Source: an uncultured Clostridia bacterium (GTDB taxonomy: Bacteria; Bacillota; Clostridia; Oscillospirales; QAKW01). Taken from it: 10,220 bases of DNA. The translations under genes were made by a program, and so were the position numbers. Shown piece after piece: positions 7,763 to 10,220 of the stretch (position 1 is its first letter; each line of letters starts with the position of its first letter). The stretch lies in NCBI GenBank assembly GCA_944387905.1, contig CALXGU010000042.1:1-10220 (forward strand), given 5' to 3'. The notes under the pieces are model-generated. The model saw nothing but the letters and a program-made list of their open reading frames with translations, was not told the DNA's origin and searched no databases.

Positions 7763-7764
7763 AA
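7736..7764 (-). promoter_or_regulatory. Vegetative (sigma-A type) promoter for gdpP-rplI-dnaB-tilS-hpt-ftsH
   Basis: On the minus strand, -35 TTGACT (7764-7759) and -10 TATAAT (7741-7736) are separated by exactly 17 bp. The stretch just upstream (about 7765-7782) is almost pure A/T and could act as an UP element. Transcription should begin near 7728-7730, leaving a leader of about 85 nt before gdpP. No other convincing promoter was seen further down the unit, although I did not check every internal stretch base by base. Confidence 0.85.
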
Positions 7765-7792
7765 ATCATTATATAATAATGCACGCTTTGCG

Positions 7793-8242
7793 CTAAAATA
7801 CGCCTTTTTCCGCGGCTTTTATTTTATTCACGCGGCGTTCATGCCTTCCTCCCGTTTCAAACCGACCCTCCAGAAACGCTTCTAGAATACAAACAGCAAG
7901 CTCCTCGCCTATGACTCTGGCTCCTATGCACAATATATTCGCGTCGTTATGGACACGTGTCATTTTTGCAGAATATGTATCAGAGCACACAGCTGCTCGT
8001 ACACCCGCTATCTTATTTGCCGCTATACTCATGCCAATGCCGGTACCGCATACCAGTATTCCTATATCGCACTGCCCGCCGGCTACGCTCTTGGCGACCG
8101 CGAACGCGGCATCGGTATAATCGCAGCCGTCCTGTTTTCCGTCAAAAAGAACTTTACATTCTATTTGTCTGCTTTCAAGCTCATGTACAAATCGTTCTAT
8201 GAAAGGCGTTCCGGCCCTGTCACAACCTAAACTTACGGTCAT
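7793..8242 (-). CDS. rpiB: Ribose-5-phosphate isomerase B
   Basis: RpiB interconverts ribose 5-phosphate and ribulose 5-phosphate in the non-oxidative pentose phosphate pathway; related proteins act on allose or galactose phosphates. Seen in 149 residues: GILVCGTGIGMSIAANK (61-77) with the catalytic Cys65 and the anion-hole loop, VHNDANILCIGARV (97-110) with His98, the likely ring-opening residue, and the C-terminal GGRHERRVNKI (131-141) with phosphate-binding arginines. The length is normal. The family's early Asp-His-Ala-Gly motif reads Asp-Arg-Ala-Gly here (residues 8-11), and the usual DYPD reads DYTD (41-44). The ATG at 8242 overlaps the tsaB stop in an ATGA junction, with AAAGGAG about 10 nt upstream. 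It is the last gene of the tsaE unit. An allose-6-phosphate or other sugar-phosphate isomerase remains possible, since the family is hard to subdivide by eye. Confidence 0.92.
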   Translation of the reverse strand: MTVSLGCDRAGTPFIERFVHELESRQIECKVLFDGKQDGCDYTDAAFAVAKSVAGGQCDIGILVCGTGIGMSIAANKIAGVRAAVCSDTYSAKMTRVHNDANILCIGARVIGEELAVCILEAFLEGRFETGGRHERRVNKIKAAEKGVF

Positions 8243-8925
8243 TTTTTCTGTCTCTCCTTTAACTCTCTTTCCGCCTGTGACATACGCAGGTAGTTTATTT
8301 TTATTTTATCCGCCGTTACGCTTTCAGCGTTTTCGGAAGCAAGTGCAACTCCCAGACCCTGTATATATATTTTCTTGCCTTGTGCAAAGCAGACATTCGG
8401 AATATTCGAAGCGATATCTTCAAACAGATACATGCCGTCTCCGAGAAGGAACACCTGACGGCTTTTTCCGTAATCTTGCAGCCGCTCACATACTTCTTGA
8501 ACCGTTATCACCTGATCGGGCATGAGCCTGCCAAGACCGTTCCCGTCACTTTCAAATACCGCTGTATACACCTGCTCACGCCGCGCGTCCATGACCGGTA
8601 TGATAACGCAGTCTTCTGACACATAATTATACGCAAGCGCCTCAAGCGACGAAACAGGACGGCATGGTCTGTCTCCTGCAAGACCCATCGTCAGCGCCGC
8701 ACCTATTCTAAGGCCTGTAAAAGAGCCCGGGCCTGCTGTAAGCGCAAACTCTTCTATTTGTGTTATATCCAATCCTGCTAATTTCAATGTACGGTCTACC
8801 ATAGGCAAAAGAGTCTGTGAATGTGTAAAACCGGAATCGGTAAAGCTCTGCGCCAGCAGACTGTCCGAATCGGTGACGGCAACCGCGGCTGTCTTTCCCG
8901 ATGAATCTATACTAAGCATCTTCAT
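8239..8925 (-). CDS. tsaB: tRNA t6A37 biosynthesis protein TsaB
   Basis: TsaB is an inactive homologue of TsaD that dimerises with it. Together with TsaE and TsaC they place threonylcarbamoyl on A37 of ANN-reading tRNAs. Seen in 228 residues: an ASKHA-type N-terminus MLSIDSSGKTAAVAV, LTAGPGSFTGLRIGAA (62-77), SSLEALAYN (92-100), MDARREQVYTAVF (112-124) and the C-terminal YLRMSQAERELKER (212-225), all hallmarks of TsaB rather than TsaD, which would be longer and carry metal-binding histidines. The start ATG at 8925 overlaps the end of tsaE by 14 nt; GGAG lies about 10 nt upstream. Met3 at 8919 is an alternative start. The gene overlaps rpiB by 4 nt. TsaD and RimI, frequent neighbours of tsaB, are absent from this window. 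Confidence 0.95.
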   Translation of the reverse strand: MKMLSIDSSGKTAAVAVTDSDSLLAQSFTDSGFTHSQTLLPMVDRTLKLAGLDITQIEEFALTAGPGSFTGLRIGAALTMGLAGDRPCRPVSSLEALAYNYVSEDCVIIPVMDARREQVYTAVFESDGNGLGRLMPDQVITVQEVCERLQDYGKSRQVFLLGDGMYLFEDIASNIPNVCFAQGKKIYIQGLGVALASENAESVTADKIKINYLRMSQAERELKERQKK

Positions 8926-9337
8926 AATTATCTATCTCCGGAATAATTATTTTTCGTTTATCACCGGCATAAAACATATTGACATGGATCATGTTACCGT
9001 AAAGTCCGTCTTCTACATTTTCGCTCCATTCTACGAGCGATATGCCAGAATCATAAAAATCATAAAAGCCTATATCGTCAAGAGCCTGCGCGCCGGAAAG
9101 ACGGTACATATCATAATGATATATGGGATATTTACCGTTATACTGGTTCATAATGGAAAAAGTCGGGCTTGTAACATGCCCGTCATACCCCAGATACTTG
9201 CACAGATATTTTATAAATGTAGTTTTCCCCACGCCCAGACCGCCCGTAAAAGCAACAATAACAGGCGGCCGCAAATACGCTGACAGCGCTTTCGCAACCT
9301 GCTCGGTCTGACCGCAGTCTTTCAAAATTTTTTCCAT
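8912..9337 (-). CDS. tsaE: tRNA t6A37 biosynthesis ATPase TsaE
   Basis: TsaE is a small P-loop ATPase that binds the TsaB-TsaD dimer and powers repeated rounds of t6A synthesis. Seen in 141 residues: Walker A GGLGVGKTT (32-40), the switch-like VTSPTF (55-60), HYDMYRL (74-80) and VEWSEN (102-107), which are the standard TsaE landmarks. The length is within the family range. The start ATG at 9337 is preceded by AGGAAA at suitable spacing. It is the first gene of the minus-strand tsaE-tsaB-rpiB unit, about 32 nt after the predicted transcription start, and its 3' end overlaps tsaB by 14 nt. No abnormal residues were noticed. Confidence 0.95.
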   Translation of the reverse strand: MEKILKDCGQTEQVAKALSAYLRPPVIVAFTGGLGVGKTTFIKYLCKYLGYDGHVTSPTFSIMNQYNGKYPIYHYDMYRLSGAQALDDIGFYDFYDSGISLVEWSENVEDGLYGNMIHVNMFYAGDKRKIIIPEIDNYEDA

Positions 9338-9375
9338 ACTGTTTCCTGATTGTATTAAATATAATTTATGTGTAT

Positions 9376-9404
9376 ATTATATCAGCAGACAGTCGTTTTT
9401 TCAA
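9376..9404 (-). promoter_or_regulatory. Vegetative promoter for tsaE-tsaB-rpiB
   Basis: On the minus strand, -35 TTGAAA (9404-9399) and -10 TATAAT (9381-9376) are separated by 17 bp. The bases just before the -10 are TGA, which also fits an extended -10. Transcription should begin near 9369, leaving about 32 nt before the tsaE ATG. Confidence 0.85.
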
Positions 9405-9422
9405 GCGTTTATAAGCTTTTGC

Positions 9423-9451
9423 TTGTATTTCGGATATAATTAATATATAAT
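9423..9451 (+). promoter_or_regulatory. Vegetative promoter for the plus-strand SEDS gene
   Basis: -35 TTGTAT (9423-9428) and -10 TATAAT (9446-9451) are 17 bp apart, placing the transcription start near 9458 and a leader of about 48 nt. A second TATAAT at 9435-9440 has no matching -35 at normal spacing. The -35 lies 18 bp from the -35 of the divergent tsaE promoter. Confidence 0.65.
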
Positions 9452-9505
9452 ACACCTATAAAATCAAAATCGGCAGTGATATTTGGTACTGAAAGGAGGA
9501 TAACC

Positions 9506-10220
9506 GTGAAGCGCTTTCTCGTATTTATAGGCGGCATTCTGAAAAAATTTGACCCTATAATGCTTGCTCTATGCTGCGCATCGTCTTTTTTTGGTCTATT
9601 CCTCATTTTATCCGCCACAAGCAGTTTCGGAAGCAAAAAATATGTCCTGGTTCAATTATTTTCTCTGCTTTTGGGTATTTTCGCCGCATTTCTGATAGTG
9701 CTTATAGACTATAAAAATCTTAGCTCACTGAGTATATATCTTTTCGGATTATGTATTTTTATGCTTGTTCTTACACTGCTTATCGGTCAGGAACGTCTGG
9801 GTAATAAAAACTGGATAATAATCGGACCGCTGAGTATCCAGCCGTCTGAATTCGTAAAGGCAGGGTTTATAGTCACCTTTGCTACACATTTGAATAAAGT
9901 CAAGGAATATATAAACCACCCGCGCGCCGTTATACCTCTGCTGTGCCACTTCGGAATTATACTTGTTCTTATCATGCTTGAGGGTGATCTGGGTACGGCG
10001 CTTGTATATGTATTTTTATTTATTGTCATGATGTTCGCAGCGGGACTGCACTGGCTCTATTTCGCAGTAAGCGGTGTGACTGTCGTAGCTGCTGCGCCGT
10101 TTGTATTCAACAGCCTGTCTGATTACCAGCAGATGCGGATACTGGCGGTTTATGATCCTCAGCTTGACCCGCTCGGCTACGGATATCATACTATTCAAAG
10201 TAAGATCGCAGTCGGTTCAG
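9506..10220 (+). CDS. rodA: SEDS-family peptidoglycan glycosyltransferase, RodA-like (3' end missing)
   Basis: SEDS proteins (RodA, FtsW, SpoVE) are polytopic membrane enzymes that polymerise glycan strands from lipid II, working with a class B penicillin-binding protein. The window holds the first 238 residues. Seen: a membrane segment from about 17 to 37, more hydrophobic segments near 46-67, 74-94, 116-127, 143-158, 163-180 and 184-200, the family landmark IGPLSIQPSEFVKAG (106-120), DLGTALVY (161-168), and YDPQLDPLGYGYHTIQSKIAVGS (216-238), a RodA-type loop. The family's catalytic Asp lies beyond the right edge, so activity cannot be judged. GTG at 9506 is chosen because AAAGGAGG lies six bases upstream (9492-9499). 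RodA is preferred over FtsW for the DPLGYGYHTIQSKIAVGSG-like loop and the DYKNL segment, but paralogues are common in Clostridia and the exact member is uncertain. Confidence 0.85.
   Translation, partial: MKRFLVFIGGILKKFDPIMLALCCASSFFGLFLILSATSSFGSKKYVLVQLFSLLLGIFAAFLIVLIDYKNLSSLSIYLFGLCIFMLVLTLLIGQERLGNKNWIIIGPLSIQPSEFVKAGFIVTFATHLNKVKEYINHPRAVIPLLCHFGIILVLIMLEGDLGTALVYVFLFIVMMFAAGLHWLYFAVSGVTVVAAAPFVFNSLSDYQQMRILAVYDPQLDPLGYGYHTIQSKIAVGS

Noticed and set aside
7697..7800. Direct repeat CGCTAAAAT at 7697 and 7791
   Set aside because: It is only nine bases, and one copy covers the end of rpiB, where it is explained by codons and the stop. Chance is sufficient in this AT-rich stretch.
9435..9440. 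A first TATAAT as the -10 for the plus-strand gene
   Set aside because: No acceptable -35 lies 16-18 bp upstream (the sequence there is TAAGCT-like). The TATAAT at 9446 pairs better with TTGTAT at 17 bp.
9409..10198. Minus-strand frames opposite the SEDS gene and its upstream region
   Set aside because: The plus strand encodes clear SEDS motifs with a strong Shine-Dalgarno site; the antisense frames are short and have no recognisable features.
1..10220. Mobile element, defence island, CRISPR array or novel system
   Set aside because: Every gene is a recognisable housekeeping gene in tight operons. I saw no transposase, integrase, repeat array, attachment site or abrupt shift in base composition.

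Overview
The window is chromosomal, core-genome DNA from a low-to-moderate GC Gram-positive bacterium of the Bacillota. A Clostridia (Oscillospirales-like) host fits best, but that placement is inferred from gene content and protein style, not from any marker comparison. The evidence is the GdpP-type membrane DHH/DHHA1 phosphodiesterase, the gdpP-rplI-dnaB and tilS-hpt-ftsH gene orders, strong AGGAGG-type Shine-Dalgarno sites, and consensus vegetative promoters with 17-bp spacers. I see no insertion sequence, prophage, CRISPR array, tRNA, rRNA or defence gene.

Layout. Nine genes lie on the minus strand and one on the plus strand. Reading the minus strand in transcription order: a consensus promoter near 9376-9404 drives tsaE, tsaB and rpiB, which overlap one another by 14 and 4 nt. 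This unit ends in a hairpin plus T-tract at 7714-7762. A second promoter, for gdpP, sits inside that terminator at 7736-7764. It starts a six-gene unit, gdpP-rplI-dnaB-tilS-hpt-ftsH. Junctions in that unit are 1 nt apart or overlapping up to tilS, then 19 nt before hpt and 34 nt before ftsH. ftsH runs off the left edge. On the right, a back-to-back promoter at 9423-9451 drives a plus-strand SEDS-family gene (RodA-like), which runs off the right edge.

How the genes work together. The set covers tRNA modification (TsaB/TsaE for t6A, TilS for lysidine), ribosome structure (L9), replication (replicative helicase), purine salvage (Hpt), pentose phosphate isomerisation (RpiB), c-di-AMP turnover (GdpP), membrane protein quality control (FtsH) and cell-wall elongation (RodA-like). 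It is a growth-linked housekeeping block in which two clusters that are separate in Bacillus subtilis are joined into one apparent operon.

I did not find a previously undescribed system. The points most worth a second look are the promoter nested within an intrinsic terminator, the fused operon, two start-codon corrections (hpt and ftsH), and a few substitutions in otherwise conserved motifs. No gene-free stretch exceeds 300 bases; the longest, 7645-7792 and 9338-9505, are regulatory and are described below.
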